NCBI GenBank assembly: GCA_036346375.1
Contig: CM070520.1
Coordinates: forward strand, 42,117,854-42,181,853
Length of the DNA: 64,000 nucleotides
Direction of reading: 5' to 3'
Source of the DNA: Guadua angustifolia
Lineage: Eukaryota > Streptophyta > Magnoliopsida > Poales > Poaceae
Every line of letters begins with the position of its first letter. Within the stretch, counting starts at the first letter, position 1. Below, piece by piece: positions 11,250 through 21,871 of the stretch. Under the pieces are notes generated by a model that was given only the letters and a program-made list of their open reading frames with translations, did not search any database and was not told the DNA's origin. A program made the position numbers and the translations under genes.

Positions 11250-12307
11250 AAGTATCTGTTGGCGACATTCACTCGAGCCTCTGTGGAGCACACTCTTCAT
11301 ACTGGGGCGATGGTCGGCAAGGCCTTCCGCATGGGGTATTACTGGCCAACGGCGCTTCAGGATGCTCGTGATATCGTCCGCACTTGCCGAGCATGCCAAT
11401 TCCACGCCTGGAAGTCGCATCAGCCCGCCTACGCGCTCCAGACCATCCCGCTCGCTTGGCCCTTCTCGACATGGGGGCTAAACATCCTCAACCCTTTTCC
11501 TCAAGCGACCGGGGGGAAGAAGTTCCTGTTCATCGCTGTCGATACCTTCACCAAGTGGATAGAAGCTGAACCGGTCTCGACCATAATAGCTCAGGCGGCC
11601 GTTCATTTCTTCCGCTTGTTCATGGTCACCAGGTACGGGGTTCCATGCAAAATTATCACTAACAACTATACTCAGTTTACCAGTGAGTTGTTCCAGGAGT
11701 TTTGCGAGGACTTCGGCATCAAAGTATGCTTTAACCCGATGGCTCACCCCAGAGCAACGGAGCGGCGGAACACGCCAACGAACAAATCGTCCAAGCGTCA
11801 AGAAGCGAGTTGCAGATGAGCTCGAGCGCTACGGCAAGACACAGGTGGACAAACTTCCAACCGTCCTATGGTCTATTCGTACCACGACAAGCCGAGCCAT
11901 TGTGGTCCACACCCTTCGGCTCGTGTTTGATCGGCCGCCCCGCCTCCCGAGGTTCTGTTGGGCTCTGCCGAGTCGACAGTCGACCAAGTCGACTTGAGTC
12001 GAGCGGTCTCGACCTTACCCTCGCAGAAGAAGTAAGATGCCGCAGATCGCCACGATCAACGCACTTCCTGCAAGCTCCTCGCAGACATGCGTCTCGGTCG
12101 GTACGACCTAGGAAGCTCCTTGTTGGGGACCTAGCCCTGAGGTGGATTCAGGGCTCGTCCAACACCAACAAGTTATCCCCACGGTGGGAGGGCCCCTATA
12201 GAGTCGTTTCAACAGATCGCATGGGGGCTTACCGGCTAGCGATGCCCGATGGCAGAGAGCTCTCTAGCTCGTGGAACATAGATCAGCTTCGGAAGTTTTA
12301 TGTGTAA
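11250..12307 (+). pseudogene. Tat Gypsy integrase, catalytic residues mutated
   Basis: The zinc-binding part is seen around HTGAMVGKAFRMGYYWP and TCRACQFHAW. In the catalytic core, the first Asp of the usual GLDILGPFP is Asn (GLNILNPFP). The second, normally IITDNGTQF, is also Asn (IITNNYTQFTS). The Glu region is scrambled (AHPRATERRN). Frames change near 11760-11800. The C-terminal part (about 12116-12307) is intact: VGDLALRWIQGSSNTNKLSP, GPYRVV, and the end SSSWNIDQLRKFYV with stop TAA at 12305-12307. The enzyme would be inactive. Confidence 0.88.
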
Positions 12308-12910
12308 CCTCTATACCTTAAATTTCAATAAAGATGTTCTTCCATTCTCGCCCTTTATGTCAGCTTCCACTTGTGTTGCTACTGTTCTTTTTTTCGAGAC
12401 TCCTTTTTCTTCGAACACGACCTTCGTACGCAGCGCATTTGCTCTTGGTCTAAGTGTCGCGAGTTTGACGTTCACCCCCAGTGGACGAGCTAAATGTAAG
12501 CCGAACCTCTTCGCAATCTAGCTCTCCCCTGTGCCCGGGCCCGAGCCAAAAGCCTCACCACTTTTGACTGTGGAGCAGTGCGCACGGTCGCGGTTGTGAT
12601 TCGAACGATAGTTTGGGCGTAACCATCTCTTTATCGATCTCGCTTTTGTCACGTCTATGTCCCCTGCGGACTTTTTCTCCATTTTGCAGGTCATGTTCGC
12701 TAGCGTAAAAATCTTGCACCCAAGACCGGCGTTGCTTGACCTCGGACCCAACGGGGGCTGGATAAGGGTATCCTGTTGGCATACAACCTACGGCGCACGG
12801 CTAGGAGCGAATAGGACAAATTCCAATTATCCTCGACTATGAATTTAAATCAAGATGAGGTTTCTTTGTTCTCCAAAAGCGATTTGTTTCCATTAGAACA
12901 TTTTTGCTTT
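12308..12910. other. Spacer between convergent Tat pol and antisense gene
   Basis: Holds the 3' untranslated regions of the plus-strand pol and of the minus-strand extra gene. Short frames here have no family resemblance. I see no other feature. Confidence 0.5.
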
Positions 12911-15900
12911 TTACAGATCGGCCATCTCGCGGGAAAGCTTCTCTTGCTCGAGCTCGGCGACTTTGGCCCTCAAGGCCGACAGCTCGCTCTGGTTATGGAG
13001 GGCTACCTTGGAGGCGTCCGCAGCTCGGCGCCGTTCGTCTTGGAGTTGGGCCATGGCGCTCGTCGCCGCCCTTTTAGCGCGCTCAAGCCTCCCATCGAGC
13101 TCTGAGATCTTGGCCTCGAGCTCGGAGGGCGCCTTCGCTGAGGAAGGCGCCTGTTCCGTGGCGGCCTTCACCAGCGCCTCGACCTTGGCCCGCTCGTCCT
13201 CGACCGCCTTGCTAGCGCGCCCAAGCTTCTCTTCGAGTTCCAAGACCTTGGCCTCGAGCTCGAGGGACGCTTTCGGCGGGGAAGACGTCTGCTCCGCAGC
13301 AGCCTTCTCCAGTGCTTCGGCCTTGGCCGAACGTGCGCACTCTTGCTCCACGGCCCTAAAGCCATGCTCGCGCTCAGAGGTCCTGGCCTGCTCGAGCTCG
13401 GCCGTGTGGGCTACCTCCTGCGCCCTCATCGCCCGGCGCAGGTCGTCGAGCTCTAAGGTTTTCTGCTCGAGCTCCTCCTGCTCGACCTCGATGGTCCTGA
13501 TGAGCCTGGAGCGCTCTGCCTCTCGCGCCTCAACGACATTCAGGAGGTCCTTCAGCACGTCGGCATGCCCTCGAAGGCCTTGCAGGCCTTGGGAGATGTT
13601 GTCGGTCGCCTTCACGACGGAGAGAGTGACCCAAGGTGAGAAAAGAAACACGGAACTCAGGGTAACATGCTGAAAGGTGCGCGGAGGGGCCCTTACCTCG
13701 CGAAGATGGTTCTCAAGGCGCGCGGGTGAATTCTTCGCGCTCGTCAATGCGTTCAAGGGAGATCTCCTCCTCCTCGTCGCCCGTCGTGCCAGAGGCGTGA
13801 CCGACCTCAGCTACCACCGGCGCGCTTGGGCCAAGACCCTGGTTCTTCGCACCGGTGGTGGCCTGATAATCCGCTGCCTCCTCTTCCGGTGGGTTCAACC
13901 CACCGACAGGGGAGGGCGTGGCAGCAGTGTTAGTCCCGACCTCCACGGCCGGGGCCCCGCTTGACTCCGGCACCAAGGGGACGGCGGCCGGATCCGCCGC
14001 GGCGTTATCAACCTCCGTGGCCTGGGATGCTGCGGCCTCAGCGCCCGACGTAGCCGCAGCCGGGCAGGTCTGTGGAGCTCCTGCGACCTGGTCACCTTCG
14101 GTGGCCGGTGGCGTCGCGGCCTCGACGCCTGGAGCGATCGCGGTCGGGAGAGCTTGGGATGTCGCCTCGGGTGCAACCACGATGCTCTGGGTGTCCTCCC
14201 TCGCTGTGGCCTCAGGAGGATCGGCAACGGCAGCTGCGTCGTGGGGCTCGCCGGTGTCGTAGTCCTCGTTGGTCGCGTGCTCGTTCTCCTCAGACGAGTC
14301 GTCGAGCCCTTGGTAGAACTCGCCGACCGGGGGCTGGCTCGGGGATCCAGAGGAGATGCGCGCCCGGCTCGAGGGGCGGCGCGGGACCATTTCGAAGGAA
14401 TCCTCCTCCTCGGACTCGGACTCGCCTTGGACAATATCCATCGTCAAAACGGGCAAGTTTCGAGCTCGAGTGCTCAAGGTCTGCGATCAAAAGCATACAC
14501 TAAGCCAGAAAGATGCGGGGGAGACGGTATAGTCCAAGAAGCCCAGAATTTACCTGGGTCACCAGTCTCCGCCTCGCTTTGGGACGACGAAGGTCTTGTT
14601 GCACCGAAGCCAACGGGGCACTTTGCTTGCGTGTCCTCGCGACCTGGGGTCGCGGAGTCCGAGCCGGCTCCGCGTCGTCTGCTGCGGCGGGGGTCCGAGC
14701 TTGAGGCCCTAGGGCCGTGTGAGGGCTCGAGGTCCTGGCGGCGGCCGCCACGCTCTGCTGCTGCAACGAGGAAAGCTCATCAACCAGCAAGGCACACGAG
14801 CACGGGCTCGGGGGCTCGGTCGGCGGGATCCTTACCATGGCACGGTCACCCCACTCGACACGAGGTTTCTTCAGCTCATGGCGGTCCGCTTCGGCTGGGG
14901 AAGGCCTCTTCTTCCCTTTTTTTGCTCTTGCCCCCGGCGGAGCATCCTTTGGCCGTGTCGAGCGACTCGATGGTCTGCATGCGTGAAAGGATCAAGAAGG
15001 GCCTCGGGGTCACTCAAGTCAAGCCATTGGTCGGGATGGCTTACCTCGGCCTTTCGGTGGAGCACATTCTTCGGGATGGAGTCGTCCATGGAGTAGTTGT
15101 GCGCTAGTTTCCCGAACATCTCGTTCATCCTGGCGGCAACCCAAGACTCCTTCGACGCTGCAAAGGGGAGCGCCCTTCAAAGAAGATCGAGGGGTAGACT
15201 CGAGCAAGACCATGAGGCAGGAAGGCTTACCAGACGTGCCCTCGCGGGTCGAGTCGATGCGCCCTTGGATCTCGTAGAACGGGTGCGTCCGCCTCCGCAG
15301 GGGGGACACCCGATTCCACAGGAAGTCGACAACGATCGCCTGCCCGGTGAGACCGTGCGCGGAGTAGAGGTGTATGGCGGCGATGGCCTCTTCATCGGCC
15401 TCGAGATCGTCCGCCTCTGGGGTCTCCTTCTTCCCGCCGATGGGCTTTCCCTCGTATGACAGCGTGCCGAGTTCCCCTTTCTTCAAGTAGAACCATCGCT
15501 CGGACCATGGCCCGAGGGAGTCCCGAGCTTGGATCTTGGGGAAGGACCATTTGAGCCCTGTCCGCAGCCGAAAGTAGAGGCATCCGACCACGGGGTCCTT
15601 CCCGGAGCGGAAGAGGTTTGAAATCAAAGAAGAAGCGAGGGGTTGGGAAGGATTCCTAGGAACCCCTCGCACAGGTGGGAGAATATGGCGAGAGTAAGAA
15701 TGGAGTTCAGCACCAGGTTTATGAGTTCGATCTCGCAACTGGTTAGGACCACGGAGAGGAACTCGCTCTCCGGGGTCCGCAGGCCGAAGAAGACGTAGTG
15801 CTCGGTGCAAACGATCTCGTCGTCCCTAGGGCGTGGCTCGGTCTCACCACCCAGCAGCCGCCATGTGAATGGATCAAGCAGTCCCAGGGTCTCGAGTTCC

Positions 15901-15944
15901 TTCATCCTTGCAAGTGACAACGTGCTCCTCCCTAGCTTGGCCAT
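12911..15944 (-). pseudogene. Antisense extra gene of the Tat element (gypsy-type transposon domain plus coiled coil), spliced
   Basis: Runs opposite to gag-pol. First exon 15944 to 15231: starts MAKLGRSTLSLARMKELETL, then EHYVFFGLRTPESEF, a hydrophobic block, and (after a frameshift near 15640) SERWFYLKKGELGTL, VDFLWNRVSPLRRRTHPFYE and GRIDSTREGTSG. This matches the putative gypsy-type transposon domain (PF04195-like) pattern. GT donor at 15230. Second exon 15157-15045 (ARMNEMFGKLAHNYSMDD), donor at 15044. Third exon about 14974-14837 with the basic HELKKPRVEWGDRAM. Then an acidic, Ala/Pro/Thr-rich region (14477-13696: GESESEEEDSFEMVP) and a long Glu/Ala/Arg coiled coil (about 13640-12911) ending KLSREMADL. 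Function unknown; additional antisense ORFs are known for Tat elements. Confidence 0.8.
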
Positions 15945-16365
15945 GGCGATCGCGGCGATTGTGGTCGAAGGTGGGGGAGGAGGTTTTTGCTTGGGCGAGA
16001 AGGCTTGGAAGACGAAGGGCGCTGGTCGGGAGTTTTCTCAACAGTCGCTGCGATTTCGGGTTTATAGGCTACGCCGTCGCTGAATCCAGTCCGCGGCGCT
16101 TCGAAGGGCGCGCCGGCCACGGTTTGACAGGTGCAATTAAGGCCTGGGCTGCGGTTTTGAGACATAGCAGGTGTCCACCAACCGTTTGCATCCGTACCAG
16201 AGTTCCAGAGATCAAGAGGTGCCAGGTGTCGTTTCGTCATGGTCTGGCATTATGTTTTCCGCCCGACCTCGAACTCAAGCTCGAAGGTTCCGAAAATCAG
16301 TCCCGACTGTAGAGGCTCAAGGTCGGCCTGTGTTCCAGCCACGACCTTAAGCCTCGGGGGCTAGC
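15945..16365. other. Region upstream of the antisense gene, with polypurine tract of the Tat element
   Basis: The 5' side of the antisense gene, so its promoter should lie here (inference; I see no clear TATA box). At its right end GCCTCGGGGGCTAGC (16351-16365) abuts the 3' LTR and is the candidate polypurine tract for plus-strand priming. Confidence 0.55.
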
Positions 16366-17042
16366 TGACGAGGGCTGGGCGTCCCTTGACCAGCCAGCGC
16401 GCGGTCAACGGACCCCCCAAGCTCGGGAGGCCCTGACCATGACCTAGGCGTGTGCCGAGGCGCTCGACCTAGAGCGCGCTGGACCCGAGCACGGCTCCGC
16501 ACGACCTCGAGCTCGGGTAGGCTCTCGTTCGAAGTTGTAGTCCACCCTTGGATTTTGGATCGTGCATTTGACCGGCGGTTACCAAAGCGCGGGTCATGGG
16601 GATGAAGCAAGTGCGTGCAACAAGTCCGGAGCAGTTACTGCCAGCCCTCAACGTGAATGAAGGCCACTTCCCGGGAATCTCTCCCATCCGTTGCGTACAG
16701 AGGAGGTATAAGACCAAGGATGCGCAGTCTCTCGGAGGACACGAAGACAACGCACAACACGCCATAGCTCGAGCTTAGACATAGCCATTGTTGAACTTGA
16801 GCTGTAATACACCCTTGTACTCAGAAATAGCTAAGAATACTACCGCAAGGCGACTAGAGTAGAGCTTTTACCTCCACAGGGGCTCGAACCAGTATAAATC
16901 TCGGCCTCACGCTCGTTGTCGTCTTGCTCCGACCATCGCCACGTCCACTCCATTCCTCCGTTTGAGCAAAGCGCAGCTCGGGTCCCGTATCACACTAAAC
17001 CCCCATCTCATTTCTTGCGGTTGGCGATCCCGATCGTTGACA
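16366..17042 (+). repeat. Tat Gypsy 3' LTR
   Basis: 677 bp, TGACGAGGGCTGGGCGTCC to GATCGTTGACA, followed directly by the target duplication CTATC (17043-17047). Compared with the 5' LTR the 3' 400 bp differ at about 8 positions, but the first 270 bp differ much more. Confidence 0.92.
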
Positions 17043-18670
17043 CTATCAAAGAGGTTCGTCAAGATATATATAAGAAAGAATACATGCGATTTATGAAGCC
17101 TGGTGAGTTACTAGATGATTTCTTTGCATGTTTCAATAAGATTCTTAGCAATTTACGTGTTGTAGGGGTTTTCTTTGGTGAAGCTACTAATGCTAGACAA
17201 TTACTTGGTGCATTAGACATGTCTATTTGGGAGATGAAAGTTACATCCATTAGAGAATCAACTGTCATGAGTGAACTTACTATAGATGTTCTTTTCTCTA
17301 AATTAAAAACTCATGAATTGGATGTTCTTGCCAGGAAGAATAATCATAAATCAATTGCATTGACCTTCCAATCTAGCATATCTCAGAATAATACTTCTTC
17401 AAGTTTTGCTTTGTCTTTCTTGTCTTCACTAACCGATAAACAAATTGAAGAATTTCATAAAGAAGACTCGGCATTACTTTCTTCTCATTTTAGTAAAGCT
17501 TTGCAGAATATGAGAATGAGGAAGAGAGTTGGTGGTGGCCCTCCAAGATGCTATGAATGTGGTGATCTCAACCACATTCGTTCAAATTTTGTAGGTAAGG
17601 CATCAAGAGATGAGAATGACAAGGACAGGAGAAAAGAGAAGAAGAAGAAGACTACCTCAAGCAGTAGCAAGAAGAGAAGCTTTGTGAATCGCAAAGTTAT
17701 CCACCGAGTCCTTTCCGCTCTTGAACAAGTCAATTTGAGCGATGTGGATTCGGAGAGCAGTGAAGATGACACAACAACTCCAAGCAAGTATGAATTGACA
17801 GGGTTGTGTCTCATGGCTAGGAGTAATGACAGCTTCACCGAGGATGATCACGATAGTGACTTCAATGAGGTAGAACCTTCTTACGATGAATTAGCTATTG
17901 CTGTTGCTCATCTTGGTAAATTGCTTGATAAACACGACAAGAAAATTAAGAAACATGATGTTGTTGTGGAATCTTTGAATGCTGAAATTGCTAGACTTAA
18001 ATCTTTCATTCCTGATGATGATGCTTGCAAATCATGTGATTTGATTTACAATGAGCTTACTTTGCTTAGGAAAGAACATGTTACCTTGTTAGAACAAGTC
18101 AATACTGAAAAGAAGGAAAATGAGAAACATGTAAAAAATGCTAGCTGTTCAACTGTTGATTTGCATGATACAACTCACTGTTCTAAATGCTCCATACTAG
18201 AATTGAAGTTGCTTGATGCAAATGCTAGGGTTTCTCAAATGACAGATGCTCTGCTCACTCATGAGATTCTTTCATGCTCAACTTGTCGCAAGCAAAAAGG
18301 AAAAGTAGACGTTCCCTGTAATAATTGTTTAACTCTTTCTCGAAAAATTGATTACTTGGAAAAATATTTAGAACATTTCACTAAAGGAAAGAAAAACCTA
18401 AACATGATTCTAGATCAATCAAGAGTCAGCACTCATAACAAAGGTTTAGGTTTTGATTCTTATGCTCATCATAAATCACATGCTCCCACTGTTGTTAAGG
18501 CACTAGAAAGTGGAAAATTTGAAATTATCAATGAGCCTAAGAAAACTATTTTTAAGTCTGCTGGTGTTTTATCTTCTACTGTGATGAATGCAAATGGTGC
18601 TTCTACTATTAAAGCTAAACATCATGTGTTAAGTACAATTGTACTCATTGTGGTAGAGATGGACATTTAG
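17043..18670 (+). pseudogene. Copia-1 gag, 3' portion, with coiled coil and zinc knuckle
   Basis: Resumes the interrupted gag frame directly after the Gypsy (TIKEVRQDIYKKEYMRF). It carries the UBN2-type Gag core to about 17480, then a zinc knuckle at about 17549-17590 that reads CYECGDLNHIRSNF, where the last Cys is replaced by Phe. A Lys/Ser-rich stretch, an acidic segment (DVDSESSEDD) and a long coiled-coil with scattered CxxC pairs follow (CSKCSILELKL, CSTCRKQKG, CNNCLTLSRK), the usual layout of SIRE Gag. One frame stays open to TAG 18668-18670, where a frameshift has moved the second knuckle to another frame. Confidence 0.88.
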
Positions 18671-18939
18671 TAGATTTTTGCTTTAGGCTGGCCAAACAAC
18701 AAAATAAAGAAAAGGCTAAGGCTAGGTCTAATTTCAGGAAGGCACATTTTACTCCTCATTTTGTGCTTAGGGTGATGCAAACACCTTTTGTTGCTAGAAA
18801 CACGAGAAAGGGCAAATCTAATTTTGTGTACAAGCATACTCGTATTGTGCCTACTCGCCGTGTGTCTCAGTACTGGATTCCTAAATGCTTTATTTCTAAC
18901 CCCAGTACCAAGGCCTCGACATCTTCTAGTGCTATGTAG
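18621..18939 (+). pseudogene. Copia-1 second zinc knuckle and gag-protease linker, shifted frame
   Basis: In a frame different from the upstream gag, 18640-18681 encodes a complete CCHC knuckle (CTHCGRDGHLVDFC), followed by a basic linker (RLAKQQNKEKAKARSNFRKA) and RRVSQYWIPKCF, which in SIRE elements stands just before the protease. The frame ends at TAG 18937-18939. No DSG protease motif follows, so protease and integrase are deleted. Confidence 0.78.
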
Positions 18940-19054
18940 GTTTTTCAGATGCGGGTTGGAGAATAGAAGCTTAGCGGATCTTGGTCTCTTGCAAGATGGA
19001 ATCAAGACTTGGATAGTTCTCACCCTTGAGATGGCCTTCAAGAGGCATTCCAAT

Positions 19055-20823
19055 TGATGCAGCACCTTTTGCACCTACCACTACATCACCTACAACTGAG
19101 CATCCTCAAGCCACAACATCTTCTGTACATGCTGAAAATGAAGAAGAAGTTTCTGAAGTTTCAGCTCCCTTGCACATTCAAAGGAAACATCCACCTGAAC
19201 AGATGATTGGAGATTTAAATGAGAGAATCACCCGATCCAGGTTTATTGCTCCTGATTCTCATGCTTATTCTGCTTTTGTTGCTTCTTTTGAACCCAATGA
19301 TATATCTTATGCATTAACTGATGAATCTTGGATCAATGCTATGCATGAAGAATTATAGAATTTTGAGCAAAATAAAGTCTAGAAACTTGTTCCACCTCCT
19401 CCTGATTTTAATATAATTGGAACTAGATGGGTTTTCAAAAAACAAACAAAGTGAGGATGGTGTTGTTGTTAGGAATAAAGCTAGATTGGTTACTGAAGGA
19501 TTTACTCAAATTGAAGGATTAGATTTTGATGAAACCTTTACTCCTATTGCTAGAATTGAAGCCATTAGAATTCTATTAACATTTGCTACATCTAAAAGTT
19601 TTAGATTGTATCAAATGGATGTGAAAGGTGCTTTTCTAAATGGCTACATTAATGAGGTATATGTTAAGCAACCACCTGGTTTTGAAAATCCCAAGTATCC
19701 AGATCATGTGTTCAAATTGTTAAAAGCTTTGTATGGATTAAAACAAGCCCCTAGAGCATGGTATGATAGGCTAAAAACCTTTTTACTTGAAAAGGGTTTT
19801 ACAATGGAAAAAGTTGACAAAACTCTCTTTTTACTCAATCAAGACACTGATCAACTATTCGTTCAGATTTATGTTGATGATATCATCTTTGGTGGTTCCT
19901 CTCATGTTTTAGTGTCTAAGTTTTCAGAAACCATGAGGAAGGAATTTGAGATGAATACGATGGATGAGTTAACTTACTTTTTGGGACTACAAATCAAACA
20001 AACGAAGGAAGGTACTTTTGTTCATCAAAGTAAATACACAAAAGATTTGCTTCATCGCTTCAGGATGGAAAACTACAAGCCGATCATGACACCCATGGGA
20101 GGTACTTGCACACTTGTTTTGGATGAAGATGGTGAGATGGTTAATAAAAAGGAATATAGAAGCATGATAGATTCACTGTTATATCTCACAGCATCAAGGC
20201 TGGATGTTCAATTTGCTGTGTGCTTGTGTGCCCGCTTTCAAGCTTCCCCATGTGTTTCACATCGACAAGCTGTCAAACGGATTTTCAGGTATCTCCATGG
20301 TACTCAAGATTTTGGCATATGGCTTTCTGCTTCCTCATGCATTAGTTTAAGAGCATTCTCTGATACTGATTTTGGAGGTTGTAGAATTGATAGGAAAAGT
20401 ACATCTGGTTCATGTCACTTGTTGGGTAATTCTCTTATTGCATGGTCATCTAGAAAACAATCATCTGTTGCACAATCAACCGCTAAATCTGAATATGTGG
20501 CTGCTGCTAGTTGTTGTTCTCAAATTCTTTGGATAGTAGCTACACTTAAAGATTATAGGGTTAATTTGGATTGTGTCCCTCTTTTATGTGATAATACTAG
20601 TGCAATATGCATTGCTAAGAACCCTATGCAACATTTTAGAACAAAACATATTGAGATCAGATTTCACTTTCTTAGAGATCATGTAGAAAAGGGAAATATT
20701 GTGCTTCATCATATGGATACTGAACATCAATTGGCAGACATTTTCACTAAACCTTTGTCTTCTTCTCGTTTTGCTTTTATTCGGAGAGAACTTGGGTTGG
20801 TCCATCCGATGGGTTATTTTTGA
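19055..20823 (+). pseudogene. Copia-1 reverse transcriptase and RNase H
   Basis: A Pro/Thr-rich linker (to about 19190) precedes the RT. Two TAG stops interrupt it (19356-19358 and about 19376), and one extra A in an A-run at about 19436-19441 shifts the frame. From there an uninterrupted frame runs to TGA at 20821-20823. RT motifs: QMDVKGAFLNGYINEEVY-like block (here QMDVKGAFLNGYINEVYVKQ), LKALYGLKQAPRAWYDRL, and catalytic YVDDIIFGG at about 19870. RNase H motifs: AFSDTDFGGCRIDRKSTSG, SRKQSSVAQSTAKSEYVAA, CDNTSAICIAKNP and HIEIRFHFLRDHV. It ends LADIFTKPL. The domain order RT-RNase H at the 3' end is diagnostic of Copia. Confidence 0.92.
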
Positions 20824-21871
20824 GGGGGAGTTTTTGAAGTTTTTTATGATATTTTGTAACATGCTTTTTATTTTGTGTGTTTCTTAAATGAAAAACAAAA
20901 AACAAAAAAACAATGAAAAAGTACTAAGCATTGTATTTCATACACATATGTCATTTGTAGCCATGTTTATGTTACAAGATCTTTGTAACTTTATGTTCAT
21001 GCATACATGGTGTAGTTTATGACATGACTATTTAAATGGAATGACAACTTGAATTAAATCTTGTCATGGTTGAACTTTCTTGGCTATCTTAATCCTGCTC
21101 AAAAAGTGCTAAATATGAAAGTTAAGTGCTAAAGCTAAAATAGTGATTGTTGATAAATGCAAGAACAAGGTTATGTACTATCGAACTTCTTCTTTACGAG
21201 ATTGCTCATCATTGCACTTTGATATGAACTTGGAAGATGTTGTGTATGACCGAAAATATGAAACCTTAAGGTTGTGATTGTTTGGCATGGTTGAAAAGTA
21301 AGGCTGATGGTGCATGTAATTCCTTGCAATTGTTATTGTTGCAATCAATTAATGAATCAGTTTTTCAAGCACAAATAAAGTGCACAAAAAAATCAATGTT
21401 TTCAAGTTTTTAAGATTGTTGAGAAAGGGAGATCATGCCATGCAAAAAATCGTTAATAGTACTTGATTTCTAGTTATGCTTACTCTACATTGTTTATGTG
21501 TAGATTTGAGGGTGCAAATACTTTTGATAGCATGACTTGGTGATGAATTTGTTACATTTGTGCATGACGAATAATGCTCAGTACATAAAAAAGTCAAATT
21601 AAAAATAATCAAAAAGATTTTGTTCTCTCTTCTATATTCTTGATGAATTCATTGTCAAAGGGGCTGAATTTTGGAGAATGTTGGACACAAATTGCACATT
21701 CAAACACACATTTTTATTCTTTTTAGGGGGAGATTATTTCTTCTTTTTAGGGCGAGATTTTTCACTTTGCTTTTTGTTTTTCAAATAAAATTTCTTAAAA
21801 CTTTTCTTGTAAGGTGAATGCCAATGTTCAGTTCTAAATGGTGTTGCCAATGTTTTCATCAAGGGGGAGAT
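20824..21871 (+). other. Copia-1 3' untranslated spacer with three polypurine tracts
   Basis: About 1 kb of AT-rich noncoding sequence. GGGGGAG purine runs occur right after the pol stop (20823-20831), at 21725-21732, and next to the 3' LTR (AAGGGGGAGA 21861-21870, the functional polypurine tract). SIRE-type elements often carry an env-like ORF here; none is visible. Confidence 0.7.

Larger units (their letters stand above)
5835..17042 (+). mobile_element. Complete Tat-lineage Gypsy (RIRE2/Retand-like) nested in Copia-1
   Basis: 11,208 bp with LTRs at 5835-6508 and 16366-17042 and a perfect 5-bp duplication, CTATC, at 5830-5834 and 17043-17047. Plus-strand order is gag, protease, RT, RNase H, a second RNase H-like domain, integrase. 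Downstream of integrase, a spliced antisense gene runs leftward (12911-15944). The second RNase H and the antisense gene are hallmarks of the Tat lineage. All plus-strand genes carry stops and frameshifts, so the copy is not autonomous. Confidence 0.93.

Noticed and set aside
12963..13673. Plus-strand open frame of 236 codons, Ser/Ala-rich
   Set aside because: It is the complement of the Glu/Ala coiled coil of the antisense Tat gene; low-complexity GC-rich coding gives open complement frames.
14154..15107. Plus-strand open frame of 317 codons
   Set aside because: Lies across the exons and introns of the antisense gene in the complement frame and shows no family motifs.
20584..20862. Minus-strand frame opposite the Copia-1 RNase H
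   Set aside because: Shadow of the RNase H coding sequence; no motif of its own.
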